Source: JADHMP01 sp016779985
GTDB taxonomy: Bacteria; Bacteroidota; Bacteroidia; Flavobacteriales; Flavobacteriaceae
Reading direction: 5' to 3'
Assembly (NCBI GenBank): GCA_016779985.1
Contig: JADHMP010000002.1
Coordinates: 225,507 to 289,506 of the forward strand
Length of the DNA stretch: 64,000 bases
Shown: piece by piece, positions 26,090 through 35,949 of the stretch
How the letters are laid out: every line of letters begins with the position of its first letter
Numbering within the stretch: the stretch's first letter is position 1
The notes under the pieces: model-generated
Told to the model about the DNA's origin: nothing
Database searches by the model: none
The model's input: only the letters and a program-made list of their open reading frames with translations
Translations under genes and position numbers: made by a program

Positions 26090-28939
26090 ATGAAAAAGAA
26101 TTCGGACAATATTGTCATTGAAGGTGCGCGAGCACACAATTTAAAAAACATTAGTCTTTCAATACCAAGAAATCAACTTGTGGTCATCACAGGTCTTTCT
26201 GGAAGTGGTAAGTCATCTCTAGCTTTTGACACCATCTATGCTGAAGGACAAAGGCGCTATATGGAAACCTTTTCTGCCTATGTTCGTCAGTTTTTGGGGA
26301 ATCTGGAACGCCCTGACGTAGACAAAATTGATGGACTTTCTCCAGTAATTGCTATCGAACAGAAAACAACTTCAAGAAGTCCTCGTTCGACTGTGGGAAC
26401 TATCACTGAGTTATATGACTATTTCAGATTGCTTTATGCTCGTATTGGCACGGCATACAGTTATCTTTCTAACGAAAAAATGATTCATTATTCCGACGCG
26501 CAAATTGTCTCATTAATCATATCAGAATATCTCTCTCAAAAAATCATACTTCTTTCCCCAATTGTGAAAGCTAGAAAAGGACATTACAGAGAGTTGTTTG
26601 ACAGTCTTTCACGCCAAGGTTTTAGCAAGGTGCGGGTTGATGGAGAATTGCTTGATTTGACTCGGGGTATGAAAGTTGATCGCTACAAAACCCATGATAT
26701 TGAATTGGTTATTGATCGATTTACAGTAAAAGATGATGCAGATTTTATTAAACGTTTAGAATCTTCATTGACAACCGCCATGGAATATGGCGAAGACGCT
26801 GTGATGGTGTATGCCATGGAAAGTGAGAAAACTCGATTTTTTAGTCGAAACTTGATGTGTCCTAGTTCGGGCATTGCCTATCCACAACCTGAGCCAAATA
26901 CGTTTTCGTTTAATTCTCCTAAAGGGATGTGCCAGCAGTGCAAAGGTCTGGGGATCCGACACGAAATAAACCGCAACAAAATTATTCCAGACGATAGCCT
27001 ATCTATAGAGAAAGGCGGTTTAGCACCTTTAGGAACACAAAAAAACAGTTGGTCATTTAGACAAATCGAAACGATCGCCAAATGTTTTTCTTTTTCTCTA
27101 AAAGATCCTATTCGAAAAATTCCAAAACGGGCTATAGAAATTATACTAACAGGAGGACGAGAAAAATATGATATCCACTCCCCCACATTAGGAATCACTA
27201 GAACTTATAAGATAGATTATGAAGGAATAGAAAATTTTATTCGTTCTTCTTTTGAAAATAATGATTCCCGTCCAATTAAGCGATGGGCAGGTGAATTTAT
27301 GGAACCTCACGATTGCAAAAACTGCAAAGGTACTCGCCTAAGAAAAGAAGCACTCTATTTTAAAATTGAGGAGAAAAGTATTGCGCAGATTAGCCAAATG
27401 GATCTTATCGAATTACAGAATTGGGTTCAAGAGATACCAAAAAAACTGTCTGAAAACGAACAAAAAATTGCAAGTGAAATTTTAAAAGAAATTAATACAC
27501 GGCTTCAATTTTTATTGGATGTTGGATTGGGCTATTTACAGCTCAATCGTTCTTCTAAATCATTGTCTGGAGGTGAGGCTCAACGCATTCGGTTAGCCAC
27601 ACAAATTGGCTCACAACTGGTGGGCGTATTATACATTCTAGACGAGCCAAGCATTGGTCTGCATCAAAGAGACAATGAAAGACTCATTCAATCGCTGTGT
27701 TCATTGCGAGATCTTGGAAATTCTATAATCGTTGTTGAACATGACAAAGACATGATGCTAAAAGCTGATTATTTGATTGATATGGGACCCTTTGCTGGAA
27801 AAAGAGGTGGTGAAATAATTTTACAAGAATCACCAGAAAATATAATTGGTACTGACAGCGTGACTGGAAAATATATTAGCGGAGAACTAGAAATACCTAT
27901 TCCAACCAAACGTAGAACAGAGAATGGCAATGCATTACATCTATACGGTTGCACAGGAAATAATTTGAAAAATGTAAGTGTCCAATTTCCTTTAGGCCTT
28001 ATGATTGGGGTGAGTGGTGTCTCTGGAAGTGGCAAATCAAGCTTAATTAATGAAACCCTCTATCCTATTTTAAATGAATATATTTATAAGGGTGTTCAAG
28101 TTCCACTGGGGTTCAAAAAAATTGAGGGCCTAGAACATATTGATAAAGTTGTGGATATCAATCAAAGCCCAATTGGAAGAACGCCTAGAAGCAACCCTGC
28201 CACTTATTGTGGCGTTTTTAGTGAGATAAGAAGTTTGTTTGCTGCGACACCAGAAGCTCAAATTAGAGGGTATAAACCTGGTCGATTTAGTTTTAATGTT
28301 GTTGGTGGTCGTTGTGAAACTTGTCAAGGTGGGGGTATGCGAGTGATTGAAATGAACTTCTTACCAGATGTATATGTTGAATGTGAAACTTGTCAAGGCA
28401 AACGTTTTAACAGAGAAACGCTAGAGATTCGTTTTAAAGGCAAATCCATTGCTGATGTATTAGAAATGTCAATCAACGAAGCCTGTCAATTTTTTGAGAG
28501 TATTCCAAAAATTTACAGAAAGCTAAAAATGATTCAAGAAGTTGGTCTAGGCTATATTACCCTAGGTCAATCTTCAACAACCCTTTCTGGAGGAGAAGCG
28601 CAGCGTGTAAAATTAGCGTCAGAATTAGGAAAAAAAGACACAGGTAAAACCTTTTATATCTTAGACGAACCCACAACAGGGCTCCATTTTGAAGATATTA
28701 GAGTGTTGTTAGAAGTTTTAAATTTATTGGTTGAAAAAGGAAATACAGTATTAATAATAGAACATAACCTGGATGTTTTAAAGCAAGTAGATTATTTGAT
28801 TGATATTGGTCCAGAAGGAGGCCAACAAGGTGGTCAAATTGTTGCTACAGGGACTCCTGAAGAGGTTATCCATTCAAACCAAAGTCATACTGCTCATTTT
28901 TTAAAAAAGGAACTTATAAAGTCAAAACAATTAGCATAA
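26090..28939 (+). CDS. uvrA: Excinuclease ABC subunit A
   Basis: A 949-residue nucleotide-excision-repair damage sensor with two ABC ATPase domains. Walker A motifs are GLSGSGKSSLAFDTIYAEG and GVSGSGKSSLINETLYPI. Both signature motifs (LSGGEAQRIRLA, LSGGEAQRVKLA) and both Walker B motifs are present. Zinc modules are visible: CQQCKGLG...CKNCKGTR and CETCQGGGMR...CETCQGKRF. The length is typical for UvrA1. Zero bases separate its stop from the LOG-family gene. Confidence 0.98.
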   Translation: MKKNSDNIVIEGARAHNLKNISLSIPRNQLVVITGLSGSGKSSLAFDTIYAEGQRRYMETFSAYVRQFLGNLERPDVDKIDGLSPVIAIEQKTTSRSPRSTVGTITELYDYFRLLYARIGTAYSYLSNEKMIHYSDAQIVSLIISEYLSQKIILLSPIVKARKGHYRELFDSLSRQGFSKVRVDGELLDLTRGMKVDRYKTHDIELVIDRFTVKDDADFIKRLESSLTTAMEYGEDAVMVYAMESEKTRFFSRNLMCPSSGIAYPQPEPNTFSFNSPKGMCQQCKGLGIRHEINRNKIIPDDSLSIEKGGLAPLGTQKNSWSFRQIETIAKCFSFSLKDPIRKIPKRAIEIILTGGREKYDIHSPTLGITRTYKIDYEGIENFIRSSFENNDSRPIKRWAGEFMEPHDCKNCKGTRLRKEALYFKIEEKSIAQISQMDLIELQNWVQEIPKKLSENEQKIASEILKEINTRLQFLLDVGLGYLQLNRSSKSLSGGEAQRIRLATQIGSQLVGVLYILDEPSIGLHQRDNERLIQSLCSLRDLGNSIIVVEHDKDMMLKADYLIDMGPFAGKRGGEIILQESPENIIGTDSVTGKYISGELEIPIPTKRRTENGNALHLYGCTGNNLKNVSVQFPLGLMIGVSGVSGSGKSSLINETLYPILNEYIYKGVQVPLGFKKIEGLEHIDKVVDINQSPIGRTPRSNPATYCGVFSEIRSLFAATPEAQIRGYKPGRFSFNVVGGRCETCQGGGMRVIEMNFLPDVYVECETCQGKRFNRETLEIRFKGKSIADVLEMSINEACQFFESIPKIYRKLKMIQEVGLGYITLGQSSTTLSGGEAQRVKLASELGKKDTGKTFYILDEPTTGLHFEDIRVLLEVLNLLVEKGNTVLIIEHNLDVLKQVDYLIDIGPEGGQQGGQIVATGTPEEVIHSNQSHTAHFLKKELIKSKQLA

Positions 28940-29623
28940 ATGAGCAAAGGAAAAAGTAAAAAATGGAGCGAAGTAAAAGCCAATGATTCTTGGGCATTGT
29001 TCAAAATCATGAACGAGTTTGTGGAAGGATATGAGACAATGAGTGCCATTGGTCCTTGCATTTCAATTTTTGGCTCTGCACGAACTGAACCCAAAGACCC
29101 CCACTTTAAGCTGACTGTGGAAATCGCAAAGATGCTTGTAGAGCTTGGCTATGGAGTTATAAGCGGAGGCGGACCAGGCATTATGGAAGCTGCCAATAAA
29201 GGAGCCAAAGAAGCTGGCGGAAATTCAGTGGGGTTAAATATTGAACTTCCTTTTGAACAGAAGAGTAACCCCTATATAGACCCTAAGTATCTTATCAATT
29301 TTCAATATTTTTTTGTCCGCAAAGTTATGTTTGTCAAATACGCGCAAGGTTTTATTGTCATGCCAGGAGGTTTAGGCACTCTAGATGAATTATTCGAAGC
29401 GTTGACCTTAATTCAAACAGAAAAGGTAACTCGCTTTCCAATCATTTTGGTAGGGTCATCTTACTGGTCGGGTTTATTGGATTGGATTCAAAACACCCTT
29501 TTAAAAGAAAAGAATATTAGCCCTGAAGATCTTTCATTAATCGAAATTGTTGACACTCCTAATGAGGTAAAAGAGTGCATTGAGAAATTCTATAGTCATG
29601 AAAACTTTAAACCTAATTTCTAA
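28940..29623 (+). CDS. LOG-family protein (TIGR00730, nucleotide phosphoribohydrolase-like)
   Basis: A 227-residue Rossmann-like protein. The family motifs GGGPGIMEAANKGAKEAGG and MPGGLGTLDELFEALTLIQ (PGGxGTxxE) are intact. Some LOG proteins hydrolyse cytokinin riboside monophosphates or other nucleotide monophosphates; annotation as lysine decarboxylase is known to be wrong. ATG follows the uvrA stop immediately, and the M1-like gene starts 3 bases after its own stop. It is cytoplasmic. Confidence 0.93.
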   Translation: MSKGKSKKWSEVKANDSWALFKIMNEFVEGYETMSAIGPCISIFGSARTEPKDPHFKLTVEIAKMLVELGYGVISGGGPGIMEAANKGAKEAGGNSVGLNIELPFEQKSNPYIDPKYLINFQYFFVRKVMFVKYAQGFIVMPGGLGTLDELFEALTLIQTEKVTRFPIILVGSSYWSGLLDWIQNTLLKEKNISPEDLSLIEIVDTPNEVKECIEKFYSHENFKPNF

Positions 29624-29626
29624 TAC

Positions 29627-32431
29627 ATGTTTAGATGTTATTGTGTTTTGTTGTTCCTGCTTGCCCTAAAATTAGTAGCACAAGATGCACAAACACAATA
29701 TTTGATACAAGTCGAGTTAGACAAAAATGCTGAATTTCTTACCGTGTCTCAAACCGTTGTTTGGACAAACTCAACAGCTGAAAAAGTCAATATCATTCAA
29801 CTAAATGATTGGTCCAATTCTTTCAAGGATACAGAAACTCCACTTTCACAACGTTTAATTGAAGAATATGACAGAAGCTTCTATTTAGCCCCTAAAACAA
29901 AAAGAGGATATACTGATATAGAAAAAATTTCTTCGAACAATATTGATCTTGTTTGGCTTCGAGATCGTAAAAGTCAAGATCAAATGACTCTGTATTTACC
30001 AAAATATGTGGAGCCTAATGACAACATATCTCTTCATTTTAATTATCGTGTGAAAATTCCAGATGACCGTTTTACAGGATTTGGAAAAAAAGATGATCAA
30101 GAAATTAGATTGCGACATTGGTTTATTGCCATTGCTCCAATAATCAATGGAAAATGGGCACAATACAGCAACCTAAATTTAGATGACAACAGTCATCATC
30201 CATCAGATTTTAAGATTGACTTTACCTACCCTGATAGTTTTGATTTAGAGTCTAACCTCAGTACCACTGAAATTAATTCCAAAAAAAACAACACTACACA
30301 ACACTTTTACGGTGAAAAAGAAACTAAAGCGCAATTCATTTTTACTAAAGAAAATAAAATAAAAGAATATCAACTTAGAGACGGTACTACTATAGTGACT
30401 GATTTGAATTCTGAAGCACTCAACCCTTCTACCCACCTAGAACGCATAGAAAATATCCATAAATTCATTCATCAGCATTTACCCGCTTATCCACACAAAA
30501 AAATCTTAATTTTAAAAAGAGATTACACCAAAAATCCTTTTTATGGACTGAATTTTCTGCCCACTTTTCTTCATCTTTTTCCAGATCATTTTGATTTTGA
30601 AATAGAGTTTTTAAAAGTCTATATATGGAACTATCTAGATGAACAACTTCAAATAAATAAAAGGAAAGACCACTGGATTACTGGAGGACTTGAAACCTTT
30701 TTGATTATTAAATATATAAAAGACAATTATCCATATCAGAAATTTTTGGGCTCCCTTTCTGATTTTCCTTATCTAAAAAGATATAAGTTGTCAGACCTGC
30801 ATTTTAATGATAGCTTTTTGTTTTTTTATGAATGGACACAAAGTAACAACCTTCAGCAAGCTGACAGAGTTTCTAAAGATTCTCTTCTAAAGTTCAACGA
30901 GCAGAAGGCCACACCCTATCATGTGGGCGTCGGAATGCGGTTTCTTGAATCCCTAGTTGGAAATCAAGCATGGCAAGGGGTGATTTATGATTATATATCA
31001 AAAAAAGGAAGCTTAGATTTACAACCCATTTTTGAAGAAAAAACCAATCAAAAAGCTAAATGGTTTTTTGATGAGTATACAAGCAATCGTGTGCCTCTTG
31101 ATTTTCAATTTAGTAATTTGATCAAGAATGAAAATCAATATCAAATTACACTTTCTGAAAAAAAAGGAAGAAATGCGCCCGTTCAAGTGGGTTGGATAAA
31201 AAAAGATTCTGTTGTAAAGACGAAGTGGATTCGACTTACCTCAAAAGACACTATTTTAAAATGGAAACCAAACGATGCAAATTATATCGCTATCAATCCA
31301 CTAGTAAATTTTCCAGAAACAAATAAGAAAAATAATTGGAAAGCTTTAAAGACACCATTGGGCATCAAGCCGCTAAGTTTACGATTTGTCAAAGACATAG
31401 AAGACCCTGGTCGCAATCAACTGTTTTTTAATCCCATCACTGATTTTAATGCCTATGATGGAATTACGATTGGTGTTCGGCTCTTTAATGGTCGCCTAAA
31501 AAAACAATTGTTCAATTATGAATTTTCTCCTCATTACTCTTTTTTAGAAAAATCATGGGTAGGTCATTTTAGACTGGGCACCTATTTTTATAACAACTAT
31601 TCTAATAATTATTTAACAACTTTTCAATTATTAGGGAGTAGTTATCATTACAATTCAGATTTAAGGTATGTCACATTCACTCCCCATTTGGCGTGGTATT
31701 TTAGAACTCCTGATTTTCGGTCTAATAAAAGAAAATTATTAAGTGTTTCGTGGTATAATGTCTTTCGAGAAAAAGATCCTGAAATAGAAACGTCACCTGA
31801 CTATAGCGTATTGAATTTAAGGCATATTCACTCCAACAAAGGTGCCTTAAAACATTTTACATCCAATAGCAGCCTTGAATTTTCAAATCAATTTGGAAAA
31901 ATTCAATGGAGCGTAGATTACAGGAAACTTTTCCCGAGCGGAAGACAGTTTGGAGTTCGTTTTTTTGCAGGCAAATTTTTATGGTATAACGTTGAGAACA
32001 CATCCTATTTTGATTTTAATTTAAATCGACCTACAGACTATTTGTTCCAATATAACTATTTAGGTCGTTCTGAGACTAGTGGGGTTTATAGCCAACAATT
32101 TGTTATAGCAGAAGGAGGATTTAAGTCGAAATTTGAAAATGCTACCTCAAATAATTTTATGTTCAGCACTAACCTGACCATGGGCATTTGGAAATGGATA
32201 GAAGCCTACGCAGATTTTGGTGTGATTAAAAATAGAAACGTAGATCTTCAAGGATATTTTGATAGTGGTGTTCGATTAAACCTTGTCCCAGATTATTTAG
32301 AACTCTATCTACCTTTTGCCTCATCAAATGGGTTAGACCTCACTCAATCACGCTATGCGACAAAAATTCGTTTTGTACTCACACTAGATCCAAAGGCATT
32401 AACAGGATTGTATGCTCGCAAATGGTTCTGA
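29627..32431 (+). CDS. M1-peptidase-like protein without zinc site, fused to a putative outer-membrane barrel
   Basis: A 934-residue exported protein (signal about residues 1-18, KLVAQ). Residues about 20-250 resemble the M1 N-terminal beta domain (YLIQVELDKNAEFLTVSQTVVW). Residues about 270-490 resemble the gluzincin catalytic domain. At the expected HExxH place (about 330-334) the sequence reads KVYIW, and the WxxEG glutamate place reads W350-I-T-G-G354, so zinc binding and catalysis should be lost. Residues about 560-934 show alternating aromatic strands (FSPHYSFLEKSWVGHFRLG) and end in Phe, as outer-membrane beta-barrels do. I infer a surface or periplasmic binding or scaffold role; there is no experimental support in the sequence. 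Confidence 0.75.
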   Translation: MFRCYCVLLFLLALKLVAQDAQTQYLIQVELDKNAEFLTVSQTVVWTNSTAEKVNIIQLNDWSNSFKDTETPLSQRLIEEYDRSFYLAPKTKRGYTDIEKISSNNIDLVWLRDRKSQDQMTLYLPKYVEPNDNISLHFNYRVKIPDDRFTGFGKKDDQEIRLRHWFIAIAPIINGKWAQYSNLNLDDNSHHPSDFKIDFTYPDSFDLESNLSTTEINSKKNNTTQHFYGEKETKAQFIFTKENKIKEYQLRDGTTIVTDLNSEALNPSTHLERIENIHKFIHQHLPAYPHKKILILKRDYTKNPFYGLNFLPTFLHLFPDHFDFEIEFLKVYIWNYLDEQLQINKRKDHWITGGLETFLIIKYIKDNYPYQKFLGSLSDFPYLKRYKLSDLHFNDSFLFFYEWTQSNNLQQADRVSKDSLLKFNEQKATPYHVGVGMRFLESLVGNQAWQGVIYDYISKKGSLDLQPIFEEKTNQKAKWFFDEYTSNRVPLDFQFSNLIKNENQYQITLSEKKGRNAPVQVGWIKKDSVVKTKWIRLTSKDTILKWKPNDANYIAINPLVNFPETNKKNNWKALKTPLGIKPLSLRFVKDIEDPGRNQLFFNPITDFNAYDGITIGVRLFNGRLKKQLFNYEFSPHYSFLEKSWVGHFRLGTYFYNNYSNNYLTTFQLLGSSYHYNSDLRYVTFTPHLAWYFRTPDFRSNKRKLLSVSWYNVFREKDPEIETSPDYSVLNLRHIHSNKGALKHFTSNSSLEFSNQFGKIQWSVDYRKLFPSGRQFGVRFFAGKFLWYNVENTSYFDFNLNRPTDYLFQYNYLGRSETSGVYSQQFVIAEGGFKSKFENATSNNFMFSTNLTMGIWKWIEAYADFGVIKNRNVDLQGYFDSGVRLNLVPDYLELYLPFASSNGLDLTQSRYATKIRFVLTLDPKALTGLYARKWF

Positions 32432-32512
32432 TAGGCTATACTTAGTTGGTCTTCAACTACATAGTGATGAGATCTATGAGCTAGTATAAATTTTGTATTT
32501 TAGTAGGCTTTT

Positions 32513-34924
32513 ATGAAGGAAAAATCTGAAAATATAAGTTCTTCAATTTCCTTTGAAGATTTTAAAAACCAAATTTTAGCAGATTATAAAACAATCGTTC
32601 TCAGTAGAGAATGCAGCTATTTGGGAAGAAAAGAAGTACTCTCAGGCAAAGCCAAATTTGGTATTTTTGGTGATGGAAAAGAATTACCACAGGCTGCCAT
32701 GAGCCACTTTTTTGAAAAGGGTGACTTTCGATCAGGCTATTATCGCGATCAAACACTTCTGTTTGCGCAAGAAAATCTTACCCCTGAACAATTGTTTGCT
32801 GCACTTTATGCGGACCTTGATTTAATTAGAGAGCCCATGTCTGGAGGAAGACAAATGGGAGCCCATTTTGTTACCCCTTTTGTGGATGAGAATGGTAACT
32901 GGCTGCCCCTTAAAGAGATGAAAAATCACAGTTCGGACATTTCACCTACAGCGTCACAAATGCCTAGATTGGTTGGCTTAGCTCAAGCCTCAAAGCTATT
33001 CAGAGAAATCCCATTCAAAGGACTTAAAGAACATTCTAATCATGGAAATGAAATAGCTTGGGGTACTATTGGTAATGCAAGCACCAGCGAAGGTGTTTTT
33101 TTTGAAGCTATAAATGCCGCAGGAGTACTTCAAATCCCAATGGTGGTCAGTGTTTGGGATGATGACTATGGTATTTCAGTACACAATAAAGATCATACAA
33201 CTAAAGAAAGTATATCAGAAGCCTTAAAAGGATTTCAACGCACTGAAACAGCAGCAGGGCTAGAAGTGTTAGAAGTAAAAGGGTGGGACTACTCAGCCCT
33301 AATAAACACTTATGATTATGCTTCACAACTGGCCAGAAAAGAGCACGTTCCTGTTTTGATTCATGTGAAGGAACTCACCCAACCTTTGGGTCATTCTTCT
33401 TCTGGGTCTCATGAACGATACAAATCTGAAGAAAGGCTCAAGTGGGAAAAAGAGTACGACTGTAATGTAAAGATGAGAGCTTGGGTTTTAGCCAATGGGA
33501 TTGCCACTGAAGAAGAACTGATTTCTATTGAAAGTGAATTGAAAACACAGGTTAAAAAGGCCCGTAGAAAAGCATGGAATGATTATCAAAATCCTGTTCT
33601 TAAAACTAAAAAAGCATTTATAAGTTTTTTAGAGAGTTTCAAAAATAAAATAGGCAACGACCCCAAAATGCATCTTATCAAAAAGAGCCTAGACCTAAAC
33701 CCAGAACCTTCCTTTCGTGATGTGGTGGCGGGGGCCCGTCAATTGAGAGCTGTTTTGACAAATTATCCAAACATAAATACTCAGCAATTTGATGAATGGA
33801 GGACAACTTTAATAAATGGGTTGAAAGAAAAAATCTCTTCAAAACTTTATACGGTTTCTAAAGAAGAAATTATTGCTATGGAAACCACTCCACCAACTTA
33901 TAGTGCTGATGCGCCAATGGTTGATGGCAGAATTATATTAAGGGATAACTTTGAAGCCCTCCTTAAAAAAGATGAAAGAGTTTTTATTTTTGGTGAAGAT
34001 GTTGGTAAAATTGGAGATGTAAATCAAGGATTAGAAGGCTTGCAGAAAAAATTCGGACCCTTGCGTATTGCAGATACGGGTATTCGTGAAGCTACTATTA
34101 TAGGTCAAGGAATTGGACTCTCTCTTCGAGGCCTCCGTCCTATTGCTGAAATTCAATATTTAGATTATATATTATACTGTATTCAGATTTTAAGTGATGA
34201 TTTAGCATCTTTGAGTTATAGAACTAATGGACAGCAATTTGCACCTTTAATTATTAGAACAAGAGGGCATCGTTTAGAAGGCATCTGGCACTCTGGATCA
34301 CAGATGGGTGGAATGATACATTTACTCCGTGGGATACACATTTTAGTGCCAAGAAACATGACTCAAGCGGCCGGTTTTTACAATACTCTTCTTGCGCTAA
34401 ATCAGCCAGCAATTCTTGTAGAATCTTTAAATGGTTATCGTCTGAAAGAAAAAATGCCCAATAATTTGGGAAAATATAAAATTCCTTTAGGAGAAATTGA
34501 GTGTTTGCAAGAAGGAAATGACATCACAGCAGTATCCTATGGCTCTACACTTAGAATTTTGTCTGATGCAGCCATAACATTGCAGCAATATAATATTTCT
34601 ATTGAGGTAATTGATATCCAAACCCTGATCCCATTTGATTTAGCGGAAAATATTGTTTTAAGTATTGCCAAAACAAATCGTTTACTTATTGTTGATGAAG
34701 ATGTTCCTGGAGGTGCTTCTGCCTACATCTTACAGCAGCTTTTAGAAAAACAAAAAGCATTTAAGTATTTAGACAGTCCTCCTAAACTATTAGCGGCTAA
34801 AGCACACCGGCCAGCCTATGGAAGTGATGGTGATTATTTCTCTAAACCGTCTCATGAAGATATTTTTGAAGCAGCTTATGCAATGATGCATGAATCTGAC
34901 CCTCAAACGTATCCTGCACTTTAG
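32513..34924 (+). CDS. 2-oxoacid dehydrogenase E1, alpha-beta fusion
   Basis: An 803-residue thiamine-diphosphate enzyme joining E1 alpha (about 1-430) and E1 beta (about 450-803). The alpha half has FRSGYYRDQTLLFAQE, GGRQMGAHF and the cofactor region GNASTSEGVFFEAINAAGV. The beta half has GEDVGKIGDVNQGLEGLQ, DTGIREATIIGQGIGL and RTRGHRLEGIWHSGSQMGG. It is most like Bacteroidota branched-chain 2-oxoisovalerate dehydrogenases, which feed E2 lipoyl enzymes. The E2 and E3 genes are not nearby. It shares its stop codon with the convergent holA (TTAG). Confidence 0.92.
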   Translation: MKEKSENISSSISFEDFKNQILADYKTIVLSRECSYLGRKEVLSGKAKFGIFGDGKELPQAAMSHFFEKGDFRSGYYRDQTLLFAQENLTPEQLFAALYADLDLIREPMSGGRQMGAHFVTPFVDENGNWLPLKEMKNHSSDISPTASQMPRLVGLAQASKLFREIPFKGLKEHSNHGNEIAWGTIGNASTSEGVFFEAINAAGVLQIPMVVSVWDDDYGISVHNKDHTTKESISEALKGFQRTETAAGLEVLEVKGWDYSALINTYDYASQLARKEHVPVLIHVKELTQPLGHSSSGSHERYKSEERLKWEKEYDCNVKMRAWVLANGIATEEELISIESELKTQVKKARRKAWNDYQNPVLKTKKAFISFLESFKNKIGNDPKMHLIKKSLDLNPEPSFRDVVAGARQLRAVLTNYPNINTQQFDEWRTTLINGLKEKISSKLYTVSKEEIIAMETTPPTYSADAPMVDGRIILRDNFEALLKKDERVFIFGEDVGKIGDVNQGLEGLQKKFGPLRIADTGIREATIIGQGIGLSLRGLRPIAEIQYLDYILYCIQILSDDLASLSYRTNGQQFAPLIIRTRGHRLEGIWHSGSQMGGMIHLLRGIHILVPRNMTQAAGFYNTLLALNQPAILVESLNGYRLKEKMPNNLGKYKIPLGEIECLQEGNDITAVSYGSTLRILSDAAITLQQYNISIEVIDIQTLIPFDLAENIVLSIAKTNRLLIVDEDVPGGASAYILQQLLEKQKAFKYLDSPPKLLAAKAHRPAYGSDGDYFSKPSHEDIFEAAYAMMHESDPQTYPAL

Positions 34925-35922
34925 AGTGTGAAAATTCGTAGTAGAAGGTCTTTTAAAATTGCACCATGTTGATTGTGTCCTCCAGTTATACCCTTAGACT
35001 TTAAATCAGCTTGAAAAATCACATGAAGAGCCTGGCTCGTTTGACGCATACTGAAATATTGAGCTGCCTCTTGATAGTCTTTCACAAAGTAGGGGTTGAT
35101 TCCAAGCACGCTGGCTGCCTCTGTTTTCTTTAGAAGTCCATGATATTTTAAAAGCTTCTGGAAAAAACTATGAAGAGTCCCTAGTGTAACAGGCAATGGA
35201 TGATTTTTGCTGTTTCTAGACATATATTGTACTATCTGAAAAGATCTGGAAATATTTCTAGTTCCAATGGCATTTTGTAATTCAAAGGTATTGAAGTCTT
35301 TACTCAGTCCAATATGCTTCTCCACCAACGCTGATGTTATTTCCTCACCCTCTGCTAAAATAAGTTTAAACTTTTCAAGCTCTTTGTCGATTTTAAGTAA
35401 ATCAGAACCCAAATAATCAGCCAATAAAACTAACGCTTTAGGTGAAATAGAAAGCTTGTGTTTTTTAGTTTGCGATTGAATCCATTTTGGGATTTGATTA
35501 TCATAAAGAGGCCTGAAAGATAATACCACTCCTGCTTTTGAGGCTAACTGATGAAGTTTTTTTCGTTTATCAAAACTTCGGTGTTTATAGCAAAAAACAA
35601 TGATTGATTGAGGTTGTGGATTTTCCAAATAAGAAACTATAGGATCAAGTGATTGATTGATATATTGAGCTTCTCTCACCACAATGAGATGAAATGTTGA
35701 AAGCATTGGAAATCTTTTAGCAGTATCAATAATTTCAACCGCTGTGGTATCCTTTCCATAAAATAAACTATAATCAAAATCTTTGGTTTCTTCTGTCACC
35801 ACTTGATTATAGATTGCTTTTTCTATAGAATCAATAAAATAGGCTTCAGTACCAGAAAGCAAATAAAAAGGGGCTATCTGATTTTTATTTATTTGGTTTA
35901 TTACGGTTTCAAAAGTTTGCAT
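34921..35922 (-). CDS. holA: DNA polymerase III subunit delta
   Basis: A 333-residue clamp-loader delta subunit. Characteristic segments: N-terminal IAPFYLLSGTEAYFIDSIEKAI, the KTKDFDYSLFYG-like strand, SIIVFCYKHRSFDKRKKLHQLA, the YLGSDLLKIDKELEKFKL helix and the NTFELQNAIGTRN segment. Delta opens the beta clamp during loading. It is divergent from the HsdR N-terminal-like gene with only 27 bases between the start codons, a pairing I recall as common in Flavobacteriia. Confidence 0.93.
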   Translation of the reverse strand: MQTFETVINQINKNQIAPFYLLSGTEAYFIDSIEKAIYNQVVTEETKDFDYSLFYGKDTTAVEIIDTAKRFPMLSTFHLIVVREAQYINQSLDPIVSYLENPQPQSIIVFCYKHRSFDKRKKLHQLASKAGVVLSFRPLYDNQIPKWIQSQTKKHKLSISPKALVLLADYLGSDLLKIDKELEKFKLILAEGEEITSALVEKHIGLSKDFNTFELQNAIGTRNISRSFQIVQYMSRNSKNHPLPVTLGTLHSFFQKLLKYHGLLKKTEAASVLGINPYFVKDYQEAAQYFSMRQTSQALHVIFQADLKSKGITGGHNQHGAILKDLLLRIFTL

Positions 35923-35949
35923 TCATTATTTTTTTTGCAATTTTATTGC

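Noticed and set aside
32443..32459. Hairpin TAGTTG / CAACTA after the barrel-like M1 gene as a terminator.
   Set aside because: Six base pairs without a T run. It may be chance in this AT-rich spacer.
32513..34924. A lost thiamine-diphosphate site in the E1 alpha half, because the usual GDG...NN motif reads GNAST...DDD.
   Set aside because: I recall the same GNASTSEG and WDD(D/E)YG pattern in Bacteroidota E1 fusions, so it is a family variant.
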